From: DASPHG01 sp035629775
Lineage (GTDB): Bacteria > Actinomycetota > Thermoleophilia > Solirubrobacterales > Thermoleophilaceae
DNA length: 64,000 nucleotides
Assembly: GCA_035629775.1 (NCBI GenBank)
Contig: DASPHG010000055.1
Location: forward strand, 1 to 64,000
Direction of reading: 5' to 3'
In this document: positions 38,930-47,910 of the stretch, piece by piece
How positions within the stretch are numbered: position 1 is the stretch's first letter
Layout: the number at the start of each line of letters is the position of its first letter
Made by a program: the position numbers and the translations under genes
Notes under the pieces: generated by a model
What the model saw: only the letters and a program-made list of their open reading frames with translations
The model's database searches: none
Told to the model about the DNA's origin: nothing

Positions 38930-41104
38930 ATGAGGTTGCGGATCGCATCGGCCGTTGCGCTCGCCGCGCTCGCAGCGTCGGCGCCGGCCGGTGCGGATTC
39001 GCTCTACGACGGCCCGGCCCCGCGGCCGGGTCCCGACCTCCTCTACGCGAAGCGGCCCGCCGCTCCGCAGCTCACCAACCGCGGGCCGTGGCGGGCGAAG
39101 CCGATCCTCGTGTCCGGCGCGACCGCGTACCGGCGTGGGGAGTTTCTCTACCAGGACTTCCTCTACGACGACACCGGCGCCCGCTTCGCGCCCGACCCGG
39201 CCGATTCGCGCACGGCCGGCAACCTGTTCTCGAAGCCGAACGGCACCTACACCTACCCGACGGCGGCGGACTACGCGGACAACGCCGCCGACCTCGTCGA
39301 GCTGCGCGTCAGGCCGCTCCGCCGGGCCACGGCGTTCCGGGTCACGCTCAACACCCTGAAGGACCCGGCGCTGGTCGCCTTCACGCTCGCGATCGGCGGC
39401 AAGGCGGGGGACGCTAAGCCGTTTCCGTTCGGCGCGAACGTCAGCGCGCCGTCGAAGTGGTTCCTGACCGTGCACCCGGAGGACGACGAGACGGTGGGCG
39501 AGTGGACCGGCGCGGACGGGGACGAGCGCGTGGTCTTCCCGGCGCGCGTGAACAAGCGCCGGCGCCAGGTCGAGGTTCGCGTGCCCCACCGCATCTGGAA
39601 CCCGCGCAGGCACTCGGTTCGACTGGCCGCAGGAGTTGGCCTCTGGGACGTCGCCGCCGGCGCGTACCTGCTACCCGCGGCCTCGCGCAGCGAGGACACC
39701 CCCGGCGGCGCGGCCGCACCCGACCCGCCCGCCTTCTTCAACGTGGGGTTCCGCGACGACGAGCCGTTCCCGTCGCCGACCGCCGACCCGTCGGTGATCG
39801 CGGACGCGGCGTGGTGGCGTGACCGGGCGCAGGGGAACGCGCTCGCCGCCGGCGACATCTCCGAGTTCTTCGCGAAGGTGAGCTTCCGCAAGCTCGCCCG
39901 GCGCGCGAACGACAGCAGCGGCGTGCCGCGCACCGGGCCGATGGACCGCATCTACGCGAGCAGTTTCGAGCGCGACCAGGGCGCCGACTTCGACGTCAGC
40001 TGCTTCCCCGGTGACGCCTCGACGTGCACGGGGCAGTACCTGGGCCGGCTCCAGCCCTACGCGATCTACGTGCCGGAGAAGCCGCGGCCGAAGCGCGGGT
40101 ACGGGCTCACGCTTCTCCTGCATTCGCTGGGAGCGACCTACAACCAGTACCTCGGCACGCGCAACCAGTCGCAGCTCGGCGAGCGCGGCCGCGGCTCGAT
40201 CGTCATCACTCCCCTGGGGCGGGGGCCGGACGGGTTCTACGAGAACTACGGCGCGGCGGACGTCTTCGACGTGTGGGCCGACGTCGCGCGGCGGTTCAAG
40301 CTCGACCCGGCCTGGACGGTGATCTCGGGGTACTCGATGGGCGGCATCGGCACCTTCAGGCTGGGCGCGCACTACCCGGACCTCTTCGCGCGGGCGCAAC
40401 CGACCGTGGGCGACGAGGGCGCCCTCGAGGTGCTCGCATCGCTGCGCAACATCCCGGTCCTCATGTGGAACAACCACGGCGACGAGCTCGTCAACAACCT
40501 CGGGTTCCAGGAGACGGCCGACGCGCTCGACGAGCTCGGCTACCGCTACGAGCTCGACGCATTCCAGCCGTGCGCCAACCCCGGGTGCAGCCCGCTCTTC
40601 CCGAACCACCTCCAGCTCGCGCTGAACGACTGGTATGCACCGGTGGCGGAGTTCCTCGGCACGGCGCGCGTCGATCGCAATCCCGCGCACGTGACGTATG
40701 TGGTCAACCCGTCGCGCGACTACCCCGACCTCGGGCTCGTCGGCGACAGCGCGTACTGGCTGTCCGGCCTCGAGCTGCGGGACGGCGCCTCGCAGGGCGA
40801 GATCGACGCGCTCTCGCACGGCTTCGGCAGGGGCGACCCCGAGGTCAGCGCGACGTCCCGCGGAACGGACACGCTGCCGGACGGCAAGCTCGGCTCGCTC
40901 CTCTACACATATCAGCGGCGCACGTGGGGGAAGCCGCCGAAGCAGCAGCGCGCGGACCGCGTTGACGTGACGACGACCGGGATCGCCTCCGCCGTGCTGC
41001 ATGTGAAGCGCGCGCGGCTGACCTGTGACGCCGAGGTCGAGATCGAGAGCGACGGCCCGATGGAGCTCCGGCTGGCCGGCTGCGGCCGCACCGTGACCCC
41101 ATAA
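38930..41104 (+). CDS. Secreted alpha/beta hydrolase (prolyl-oligopeptidase-like / esterase)
   Basis: A 724-residue exported enzyme with signal peptide 1-21 (MRLRIASAVALAALAASAPA). The N-terminal ~360 residues are beta-rich (probably a CBM-like or propeller-like domain). The catalytic domain has 'YGLTLLLHSLGATYNQYLGT' (oxyanion strand), nucleophile elbow G-Y-S-M-G-G in 'VISGYSMGGIGTFRLG', and a possible Asp/His later ('NNHGDELVNNLGFQ', 'LFPNHLQLAL'). ATG 38930 is chosen to start the signal peptide; the longer frame from 38438 is shadow of the lipoprotein. A 51-bp palindromic repeat follows the stop. Confidence 0.85.
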   Translation: MRLRIASAVALAALAASAPAGADSLYDGPAPRPGPDLLYAKRPAAPQLTNRGPWRAKPILVSGATAYRRGEFLYQDFLYDDTGARFAPDPADSRTAGNLFSKPNGTYTYPTAADYADNAADLVELRVRPLRRATAFRVTLNTLKDPALVAFTLAIGGKAGDAKPFPFGANVSAPSKWFLTVHPEDDETVGEWTGADGDERVVFPARVNKRRRQVEVRVPHRIWNPRRHSVRLAAGVGLWDVAAGAYLLPAASRSEDTPGGAAAPDPPAFFNVGFRDDEPFPSPTADPSVIADAAWWRDRAQGNALAAGDISEFFAKVSFRKLARRANDSSGVPRTGPMDRIYASSFERDQGADFDVSCFPGDASTCTGQYLGRLQPYAIYVPEKPRPKRGYGLTLLLHSLGATYNQYLGTRNQSQLGERGRGSIVITPLGRGPDGFYENYGAADVFDVWADVARRFKLDPAWTVISGYSMGGIGTFRLGAHYPDLFARAQPTVGDEGALEVLASLRNIPVLMWNNHGDELVNNLGFQETADALDELGYRYELDAFQPCANPGCSPLFPNHLQLALNDWYAPVAEFLGTARVDRNPAHVTYVVNPSRDYPDLGLVGDSAYWLSGLELRDGASQGEIDALSHGFGRGDPEVSATSRGTDTLPDGKLGSLLYTYQRRTWGKPPKQQRADRVDVTTTGIASAVLHVKRARLTCDAEVEIESDGPMELRLAGCGRTVTP

Positions 41105-41119
41105 GGGGAGGTCCCCGCT

Positions 41120-41170
41120 GAACTTTGTGGCGCGCGCGCCGGTTTCCGGCGCGGCCGTCACGAAGTTCGC
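41120..41170 (+). repeat. 51-bp palindromic dispersed repeat, copy 1
   Basis: Outer arms GAACTTTGTG (41120-41129) and CACGAAGTTC (41159-41168) pair with one mismatch; inside are GCGCGCGCGC and a GCGCCGG-TTT-CCGGCGC hairpin. The reverse complement of 45741-45791 is identical at 46 of 51 positions. It lies 15 bases after the hydrolase stop codon, so an mRNA 3'-end or REP-like role is likely. Confidence 0.8.
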
Positions 41171-41188
41171 GCTGTAGCCTGCCGCGCC

Positions 41189-42394
41189 ATGAGCGCAAAC
41201 GGAGGCGGTAACAGGACGTTCGTGGTCGGCGTCGGCATGACGAAGTTCGACAAGCCGGGCACCAAGGAGGGCGACTACCCGGAGTGGGCCAAGGAGGCCG
41301 GGGAGAAGGCGCTCGCCGACGCGGGAATCCCGTACGACACGGTTGAGCAGGCCTACGCGGGCTACTGCTACGGCGACTCGACCTGCGGCCAGCGCGCCGT
41401 GTACGGCCTCGGGCTCACCGGCATCCCCGTCCTGAACGTGAACAACAACTGCTCCACCGGCTCGTCGGCGCTCTTCCTCGCGCGCCAGGCCGTGAAGGGC
41501 GGGATCGCCGACTGCGCGCTCGCGATCGGCTTCGAGAAGATGGAGAAGGGCTCGCTCGGCGTGAAGTACACGGATCGCACGAACCCGATGGACAAGCACG
41601 CGATGGCGATGTTCGCCGTCCGCGAGCCCGAGCAGTCACCGCCGGCGCCGCAGATGTTCGGCAACGCCGGGCGCGAGCACATGGAGAAGTACGGCTCGCA
41701 GCCCGACCACTACGCCTGGATCGGCTGGAAGAACCACAAGCACTCGGTGAACAACCCGTACGCGCAGTTCCAGGACGAGTACTCGATGGACGACATCAAG
41801 TCCGCGAAGGTCATCCACGAGCCGCTCACGAAGCTGCAGTGCTCGCCGACCTCCGACGGCTCGGCAGCCGCGGTCGTCGCCTCGGAGCGGTTCGTCGACG
41901 AGCACGACCTGTGGGACCGCGCGGTCGAGATCGCCGGCCAGTCGATGGTCACCGACATGACGAGCACCTTCGACGAGGGCTCCTGCATCAAGATCGTGGG
42001 CTACGACATGTCGAAGGAGGCTGCGAGCCGCGCCTATGACGAGGCCGGCGTGGGCCCCGACGACGTCGACGTCGTCGAACTGCACGACTGCTTCTCCGCG
42101 AACGAGCTGATCACGTACGAGGCGCTCGGCCTGGCCGAGGAGGGAAAGGGCCACGAGCTCGTCGACGCCGAGGACACGACCTACGGCGGCCGGTGGGTCG
42201 TGAACCCCTCGGGCGGCCTGATCTCGAAGGGCCACCCGCTCGGCGCGACCGGCCTGGCACAGTGCTCCGAGCTCACGTGGCAGCTGCGCGGGCAGGCGGA
42301 CAAGCGCCAGGTCGAGGGCGCGAAGGTCGGGCTCCAGCACAACATCGGCCTCGGCGGCGCCGCCGTGGTCAGCGTTTACAAGCCCGCGGCATAG
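41189..42394 (+). CDS. SCP-X-type thiolase / lipid-transfer protein
   Basis: A 401-residue member of the thiolase superfamily, of the SCP2/SCP-X thiolase branch (sterol or fatty-acyl-CoA side-chain thiolysis). The acyl-carrying Cys88 sits in 'LNVNNNCSTGSSALFLAR'. Active-site motifs are 'VVELHDCFSANELITYEALG', 'NPSGGLISKGHPLGATG' with His349, and the end 'LQHNIGLGGAAVVSVYKPA'. The N-terminus 'FVVGVGMTKFDKPGTKEGD' is typical of SCP-X proteins. Cytoplasmic. A standalone gene here, without the usual beta-oxidation neighbours. Confidence 0.93.
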   Translation: MSANGGGNRTFVVGVGMTKFDKPGTKEGDYPEWAKEAGEKALADAGIPYDTVEQAYAGYCYGDSTCGQRAVYGLGLTGIPVLNVNNNCSTGSSALFLARQAVKGGIADCALAIGFEKMEKGSLGVKYTDRTNPMDKHAMAMFAVREPEQSPPAPQMFGNAGREHMEKYGSQPDHYAWIGWKNHKHSVNNPYAQFQDEYSMDDIKSAKVIHEPLTKLQCSPTSDGSAAAVVASERFVDEHDLWDRAVEIAGQSMVTDMTSTFDEGSCIKIVGYDMSKEAASRAYDEAGVGPDDVDVVELHDCFSANELITYEALGLAEEGKGHELVDAEDTTYGGRWVVNPSGGLISKGHPLGATGLAQCSELTWQLRGQADKRQVEGAKVGLQHNIGLGGAAVVSVYKPAA

Positions 42395-42411
42395 GCGTAG
42401 TGTCGGGCCGG

Positions 42412-45400
42412 ATGGCCCGGCTCGTCGCGATAGCGCTGCTAGCCGTCGCTGCGCTCGCGCCGCCGAGCGCGCACGCGGCGGCGGAACTCGTGGACTTCGA
42501 GCTTGCCGACGGGATCGACGTGACCGACGAGTTCCGGGCGGACACCGGCCTCTTCTGGGTCCTGGAGGACGCCGGGTACCGGCCTTACGTTGAGACGGTC
42601 GGCGCCCAGGCGAAGTCCGGCACGCGGGTCGGGGACATCAGCCGGTGCAGCCGCGAGCACGGCGGCAACGCCTGCGAGTTCGCCTTTCCCCAGACCGTCG
42701 GGCGGTTCGAGGTCAGCGTCTCGCAGATCACCGTCCACGTCGGACAGTTCGGCGATGCGGCCGGGACGTCCACCGTGCAGCTCGAGGCGTTCGACGAGAA
42801 CGACGTCGCGCTCACGGGTCTGACGCCGCCTTCGGTCACGGTCACCGCAGGCGCGGGATTCAAGACCCCGCTCTCTTTCGACGCGGGCATGCCGAAGATC
42901 GCGTACTTCGAGGTCTCCGCGCCGGGCAGCAGCGGCCGGATCGGGATCGACGACGTGCAGTTCATCACTGGCGTCGGGCAGCCGAGCTTCAGCCTGACCG
43001 CGAACACCGGGACCTCGGTCGTCCGCCAAGGCACCGCGATCGACATCCCGATCACGATCAACCGCCTGAACTCGGCCGGGGACATCACGTTCGGCGTGAC
43101 CGGCCTGCCCCCCGGGGTCACCGCCCAGTTCACGCCCAACCCGGCCGGCGGCAACACGACCCAGACCACCCTGCGGCTGACGGCATCCGACACCGCGCCG
43201 GCCCCCGGCCCGGGCGACCCGATCCCCGAGATCACGGTGACGGCCACTCCTGAGGCGACCGCCGGGTCGCAGCCGCGCTCGTTCAAGAAGACGATCCGCG
43301 TGGCCAGGAACTTCGGCATCGAGATCGCGGGCGGCGCCACCGCGGTGCAGCTGCCGTCGTGTCTCGAGGTGGAGGTGCCGGTGCGGATCCAGCGCGACAA
43401 CACCTTCAACGGGACGGTCAACCTGGCGGCGTCGTTCCCGTCGGGGAGCGCCGATATCACGGCCACCTTCGACCGGACAAGCGTGCCCTACGCCGGGCTC
43501 GGCACCGACACGGTGACGATGCGCCTGCGCGTGCCCGCGGCGATGTTCCTGAACGACCGCCCCGTCACGGTCACGGGCACGAGCAGCGGCGTGCCGAGCG
43601 CGAGCGACACGATCACGGTCGACCGCATCTCCCAGAGCGTCAGCCCGACCACCGGGCGCGGTCTGACCCCGCGGCGATTGAGTCCCGGCACGCAGATCAC
43701 CTTCGAGGGCGGCGGGTTCTGCGCCGGCTCGAAGGTCCAGTTCGGCAATCAGAGCGCGGGGCCGGCGGACCGCGCCGCGCACGGGCCGCTGCTGGTCGCC
43801 GACGCCACCGACATCAGCGCCGACGGCTCGACCATGAAGGCGCGCGTGCCGCGCCTGGGCACGACCGGCAACATCCGCGTGATCCAGCCCGGCGGCCCAG
43901 ACCTCGTCTCGGCGCAGACGTTCACGGTCGACAGCTACCGCAGCCGACAGGGGTTCGCCTTCAAGAACTTCGGCTGGGGGAACCTGTCGTTCGGCGAGAT
44001 GACCGACCTCTACGGGTTGGGCGAGATGTTCATCCACGTGAACTTGTGCTGGCCGTGGGGCAGCTGTCCCGTCCCGAGCGCCGTCCCAGACCCGTTCGCG
44101 TACGCGTCCTGGCAGGTGTTCGAATACCTCATGCAGGCCTCCGGCGGACACTGCTTCGGGATCGCGTGGACCATCCAGCAGCTGCAGGCGGGGCAGCTCA
44201 AGTACGGCCGCTTCACCGGTGGCGCCACGGCGCCGTTCGAGCTCGCCGACCACACGGGCCCGAAGAACGGGCTCGGCAGCTTCCTCGACTCGCAGCACAC
44301 CGGCCAGACGACAGCCGAGTTCCTCGACTTCTACTTCGACCGCAGCCAGTCGCTGGCAGCGCAGCTGCAGCAGATCGAGAGTGAGCTGTCGGAGGGTCGC
44401 CAGCCCGCGATCTCCATGCAGTACGACGGCAGCGGACATGTGGTGACCGCATACGACACCGAGAGCACGCCGGACGGCGGCGCATACGTCTACGTGTACG
44501 ACAACAACCATCCATTCGTGCCGCGCGATACCGGCCCGGACGGTGACGGACCGGGGCGCAACGAACTGAGCTCGTTCGGCAAGCACTTCCAGATGGAAAT
44601 CGCCGGCGGCCGGATCCACATCGATGCGGCGCGCAGCCGATGGACCTTCGACGGCGCCGGCTGGTCGGGCGGGGGCAGCGAGCTGTTCGCGATTCCCAAC
44701 GGCGTCATTCCCGGCAATCCGACGCTGCCGTTCAGCCTCGACCCGACCACGTGGCTCAACCTGATCATCCTCTTCGGCTCCGCCGACGGCGCGGCAGCGA
44801 CCGGCGGGGTCTCCGGCGCCGGGAAGAAGGACTTCCTGCCGGCGCTCGATCCGGCGGCGGCGCCGGGCAGCGGGACCCACATCGTGCAGGGCAAGGGTCC
44901 CGTCGTCCACACGGTCCAAGGGCAGAAGGACGGCCACTATCGCGAGGGGCTGATCGTGCCCGGCTTTGCCGCGACGCTCCACGACGTGCGGACGGAGAAG
45001 GGGGTCGAGGACGGCGTCCGCTACGACGCCGCGGGGCGCGCCATGAGGTTCACGGGCGAGCTCGACCGCCCGCTCAGGGCGCGCCTGGTCGCGGGCGCGG
45101 CCGACGGCGACAGTCACTCGGCCGAGGTGCGCACGAACACGTTCGCGGACGGCAGCGACGGCTTCGCCTTCGGCCGCCGCGCGAAGCGGCTCGTGTATTC
45201 CCACGACGGGCCTGCCACGCAGTTCTCGGTGACGCTCGGCCGCGCGGGACGCAAGGGCATGCCCGTCAGGTTCGAGAGCGGGCCCCTGCGGATCCGTCCT
45301 GGGGAGCGGGCGATCCTGAAGCCGCTGAGCTGGCGCGGGCTCGACCGCGTGCGGCTGACCATCACGGGACCGAACGGGACGCGCACGCGCATCCTGCGCG

Positions 45401-45741
45401 ACCGATCGCGGTTCGGTGGACGCTTCGCGATCACCCGGCTGGGCGCGCGCAAGGCGAAGCGCGGCCGCCAGGCCCTCGTCCTCCGCGCGCGCTTCCGCCG
45501 CGTGCCCGAGAACGCGACTGCGCTGGCGGCCTTCCGCGTGATGAAGCGCGGGAAGACCGTCGACCGGCGGGCGAAGGCGTTGCGCGCGGTGCGCCGTGGC
45601 AAGCGCCGGCTTCAGGCCACACTGCGGCTCCCGGAGGGCCGCTATCGCCTGCGTGGCTACCTGACGCTCACCCAGCCGGGGATCGCCGCCGACAGCCGGA
45701 CGAAGTCGAAGCGCATCCGCTTCCGAATCGCCCCGCGCTAG
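42412..45741 (+). CDS. Secreted IPT/Ig-like protein with an embedded cysteine-peptidase-like domain
   Basis: A 1109-residue exported protein with signal peptide 1-23 (MARLVAIALLAVAALAPPSA). Ig-like/FN-like beta domains cover 25-415; an IPT/TIG domain lies at about 420-500 ('LSPGTQITFEGGGFCAG'). Around 575-700 there is a papain-like arrangement: Cys581 in 'SGGHCFGIAWTIQQL', His676 in 'DGSGHVVTAYDTES', and Asn698/Asn699 in 'YVYVYDNNHPFV'. Arg/Lys-rich C-terminal strand-rich domains follow. ATG 42412 starts the signal peptide; GTG 42400 is possible. If the triad is real, it is a secreted cysteine peptidase or transglutaminase-like enzyme; otherwise an adhesin. Confidence 0.78.
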   Translation: MARLVAIALLAVAALAPPSAHAAAELVDFELADGIDVTDEFRADTGLFWVLEDAGYRPYVETVGAQAKSGTRVGDISRCSREHGGNACEFAFPQTVGRFEVSVSQITVHVGQFGDAAGTSTVQLEAFDENDVALTGLTPPSVTVTAGAGFKTPLSFDAGMPKIAYFEVSAPGSSGRIGIDDVQFITGVGQPSFSLTANTGTSVVRQGTAIDIPITINRLNSAGDITFGVTGLPPGVTAQFTPNPAGGNTTQTTLRLTASDTAPAPGPGDPIPEITVTATPEATAGSQPRSFKKTIRVARNFGIEIAGGATAVQLPSCLEVEVPVRIQRDNTFNGTVNLAASFPSGSADITATFDRTSVPYAGLGTDTVTMRLRVPAAMFLNDRPVTVTGTSSGVPSASDTITVDRISQSVSPTTGRGLTPRRLSPGTQITFEGGGFCAGSKVQFGNQSAGPADRAAHGPLLVADATDISADGSTMKARVPRLGTTGNIRVIQPGGPDLVSAQTFTVDSYRSRQGFAFKNFGWGNLSFGEMTDLYGLGEMFIHVNLCWPWGSCPVPSAVPDPFAYASWQVFEYLMQASGGHCFGIAWTIQQLQAGQLKYGRFTGGATAPFELADHTGPKNGLGSFLDSQHTGQTTAEFLDFYFDRSQSLAAQLQQIESELSEGRQPAISMQYDGSGHVVTAYDTESTPDGGAYVYVYDNNHPFVPRDTGPDGDGPGRNELSSFGKHFQMEIAGGRIHIDAARSRWTFDGAGWSGGGSELFAIPNGVIPGNPTLPFSLDPTTWLNLIILFGSADGAAATGGVSGAGKKDFLPALDPAAAPGSGTHIVQGKGPVVHTVQGQKDGHYREGLIVPGFAATLHDVRTEKGVEDGVRYDAAGRAMRFTGELDRPLRARLVAGAADGDSHSAEVRTNTFADGSDGFAFGRRAKRLVYSHDGPATQFSVTLGRAGRKGMPVRFESGPLRIRPGERAILKPLSWRGLDRVRLTITGPNGTRTRILRDRSRFGGRFAITRLGARKAKRGRQALVLRARFRRVPENATALAAFRVMKRGKTVDRRAKALRAVRRGKRRLQATLRLPEGRYRLRGYLTLTQPGIAADSRTKSKRIRFRIAPR

Positions 45742-45791
45742 CGAACTTCGTGGCCGCCGCGGCGGAAACCGACGCGCGCGTCACAAAGTTC
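45741..45791 (-). repeat. 51-bp palindromic dispersed repeat, copy 2 (inverted)
   Basis: The reverse complement aligns with 41120-41170 with five differences. Two pairs change in a complementary way (positions 11/20 from G/C to A/T, positions 30/37 from G/C to C/G). The copy starts at the last base of the preceding stop codon and lies in the gap of convergent genes. Probable 3'-end structure, REP-like element or attenuator. Confidence 0.8.
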
Positions 45792-45805
45792 GGCGGGGAG
45801 CGGGG

Positions 45806-46645
45806 TCAGGCGGCTTCGGAGAGCAGACGCCGGGCCCGCTCACCGAGGGCGCGCGACTCCGCCCCGAGCACCAACGACGGCGCATCGCGCAGGAGCGGGA
45901 GCTGTAGCGCCGCCGCCGCGGGCGGGACCGCCGCGCGCAGCAGGCCGTCGACCAGCCGCGGCTGGCCGATCCCGGCGAGCCGGCGAAGGTCGTGCGGCAC
46001 GATCGCGACTGCGGCGGCGGCCGTGATCCGCAGTGGCACCTGGAGCGGCAGCAGGTCGCGCGTGAGCGGCGGGTTCAGGACGAACCCGATCGCGTCGCGG
46101 GTCGAGTCGCTCACGCAGAGCCGCGGCCGCACCGCGGCGAAGTAGTCGCGCATCTCGGCGACCGACTGCGGCACCGACTCCTCCGGAACTCCGAGCAGCG
46201 CCGCGATCGGGGCGCCCTCGGCGATGTAGCGGTCCTCCGCGGCGGGCGTCAGCCGCGCGGTCGCGTAGGCGCGGTATGCGGCGAGAAACGAGTGCCACTC
46301 GACGCAGTGCACCCATAGCTGGGTGTCGGGATCGTCGGCGCTGTAGGGCTTCCCGGTCACCGGGTCGATCCCGCGCACGCGCTTGTGGATCCGCCGCACG
46401 TGCGCGGCCGCGGCGAGCGCGGTCTCGCGATTCCCGAACGTGGTGGCCGCGACGTAGTGCGAGGTCCGCCGCAGCCGGTCGAGCGGGCGACGGCGGTAGT
46501 CCGAGTGCTGCGCGACGCCGGCCATCGCGAGCGGGTGGAGCGCCTGCACGATGAGCGACCGCAGCCCGCCGACGAGCGAGACGGGGTGACCGATCACCCG
46601 CCAGGCGACGGAGTCCGGCCCCAGCAGGCCGTCGTCTCGCTCCAT
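45806..46645 (-). CDS. MpaB-like (DUF2236) oxygenase-family protein
   Basis: A 279-residue protein of the ER-bound oxygenase MpaB/latex-clearing-protein superfamily (DUF2236). Signature-like features: 'GPDSVAWRVIGHPVSLVGGL', the hydrophobic 'VQALHPLAMAGVAQHSDYRR', the 'FGNRETALAAAAHVRRIHKR' helix with the family's R-x-H-x-x-V pattern, and 'WVHCVEWHSFLAAYRAYA'. Such proteins bind haem or iron via conserved His and have hydrophobic helical folds; several oxidise isoprenoid or rubber-like substrates. Convergent to the preceding gene across the repeat copy 2. Substrate unknown. Confidence 0.82.
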   Translation of the reverse strand: MERDDGLLGPDSVAWRVIGHPVSLVGGLRSLIVQALHPLAMAGVAQHSDYRRRPLDRLRRTSHYVAATTFGNRETALAAAAHVRRIHKRVRGIDPVTGKPYSADDPDTQLWVHCVEWHSFLAAYRAYATARLTPAAEDRYIAEGAPIAALLGVPEESVPQSVAEMRDYFAAVRPRLCVSDSTRDAIGFVLNPPLTRDLLPLQVPLRITAAAAVAIVPHDLRRLAGIGQPRLVDGLLRAAVPPAAAALQLPLLRDAPSLVLGAESRALGERARRLLSEAA

Positions 46646-46676
46646 TGCCCGAATTGTTGCAGCGGCTACGGCGCCG

Positions 46677-47363
46677 CTAGCTCCAGACCCACGGCGGGTA
46701 CCGCTCGGTCATCCAGTACGCGTAGGCGTTTCCGCGTGTCTGCCAGCGCAGGGCGACGACGTTGAAGTCGAACAGCGCCTCGGGGAACTTCTTCGTGAAC
46801 AGGATCGCGAAGAAGGCGATGATGGTCGTGACGTACAGGACCATCAGCAGGGCCCCGGCCACGAACAGGTACGGGATCACGAGCAGCCAGTGCACGAGCG
46901 GCCGCCAGCGCGCGATCTCCTCGGTGTAGGCGATGTCGAGCCGCGCCGGGTACTCGTCGTCGTCGTCCAGCGAGAAGGGTGGATAGCGATCGGTCATCAG
47001 GAGCATGTACGCGTACACGCGCGTGGCCCAGCGGTAGGTGCCCGTGATGAAACTGTGCGCGGCCTCGGGGAACTTGCCCGTGAACAGCACCGCGAAGAAC
47101 GCCCAGACGATCACGAAGAGCGCCGCGATGCCGACGAAGATGAGCATGAACCAGTGCGGGATCAGCAGGAGGCCCTTCACGATCGGGAGAAACCGCGAGT
47201 ACTCGTCCTGGCGGTCGAACTCGGTGACCGCGACATAGGGCGCGGACGGCGGACCGTCGCCTGCCCTGACCTGCGGCGTCCCATCCGTACCGCCGATCGG
47301 GCCGACCGGACTGGGGACCGGTGCCTCGGGGGCGGGAGGCGGGCCGGGTGTTCCTGACTCCAT
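46677..47363 (-). CDS. DUF4389 membrane protein
   Basis: A 228-residue integral membrane protein. The first ~45 residues are a cytosolic Pro/Gly-rich stretch, followed by two related units: 'FLPIVKGLLLIPHWFMLIFV' plus 'FVIVWAFFAVLFTGKFPEAA', then 'LVHWLLVIPYLFVAGALLMV' plus 'IIAFFAILFTKKFPEALFDF', each followed by 'RWATRVYAYMLLMTDRYPPF' and 'RWQTRGNAYAYWMTERYPPW'. The tandem repetition of '[T/F]xK[F]PEA...RxxTRxxAYxxxxTxRYPPx' is the DUF4389 hallmark. Function unknown; the two halves are internally duplicated. Confidence 0.85.
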   Translation of the reverse strand: MESGTPGPPPAPEAPVPSPVGPIGGTDGTPQVRAGDGPPSAPYVAVTEFDRQDEYSRFLPIVKGLLLIPHWFMLIFVGIAALFVIVWAFFAVLFTGKFPEAAHSFITGTYRWATRVYAYMLLMTDRYPPFSLDDDDEYPARLDIAYTEEIARWRPLVHWLLVIPYLFVAGALLMVLYVTTIIAFFAILFTKKFPEALFDFNVVALRWQTRGNAYAYWMTERYPPWVWS

Positions 47364-47433
47364 GAATCCTCCTTCGTTGGCTACGAGGCTCGAAGGCGAG
47401 TATTCACGCGCCTCCGGACGACCCTACCTCGAC

Positions 47434-47859
47434 TCAGGCGCCGGGGAGAGACGATCCGGCGAAGAAGAGGAACCAGACGAGGAAGACGAAGCCTGCGCTC
47501 ATCACGGAGGCGACCATCACTACATCGAGGATCTGCTGCTGCGCGCGACCCTCGCTCTCGCCGCGCAGGCTTCGGTGCCAGGGAAGCCGGACACGCACTA
47601 CTTCCGAGCCCGTAAGCCGCCCATATACGCCATTCAGGCGGTGAAGGATCTTCCCGACGACGACCATTGAGACCACGATCCCGAGAAGCACCCCCATATA
47701 GAGGCCAAAGCTCGCCTGTCCCGAATCAGACTGGAGCTGCGAGCCGATCCAGAGCCACCCGACCGGTATCCCGATCCACAGGAAGATGCTGCCGACCGCC
47801 ATCAGAGTGATGAGTGCGACCTTCGCCAGTCCCGTTCCCGCCGTGTTCACGGCGTGCAC
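47434..47859 (-). CDS. Small membrane protein of unknown function
   Basis: A 141-residue protein with three hydrophobic segments: 'VALITLMAVGSIFLWIGIPV' (about 14-35), 'FGLYMGVLLGIVVSMVVVGK' (51-70) and 'VVMVASVMSAGFVFLVWFLF' (112-133). A basic cytoplasmic loop (RLTGSEVVRVRLPWHRSLRG) lies between helices 2 and 3. It lies between the DUF4389 gene and the divergent coiled-coil gene. The overlapping plus-strand frame at 47362-47670 was rejected because it has no hydrophobic or family signal. No family recognised. Confidence 0.65.
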   Translation of the reverse strand: MHAVNTAGTGLAKVALITLMAVGSIFLWIGIPVGWLWIGSQLQSDSGQASFGLYMGVLLGIVVSMVVVGKILHRLNGVYGRLTGSEVVRVRLPWHRSLRGESEGRAQQQILDVVMVASVMSAGFVFLVWFLFFAGSSLPGA

Positions 47860-47910
47860 TCTACGTAGCCTCGCTGCGCGGCGTCAGGAGCGGCTACCGT
47901 CCGAGCGGTG

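Noticed and set aside
47362..47670. 102-codon plus-strand ORF
   Set aside because: Acidic and His-rich text opposite a clear three-helix membrane protein gene; no ribosome site or motif.
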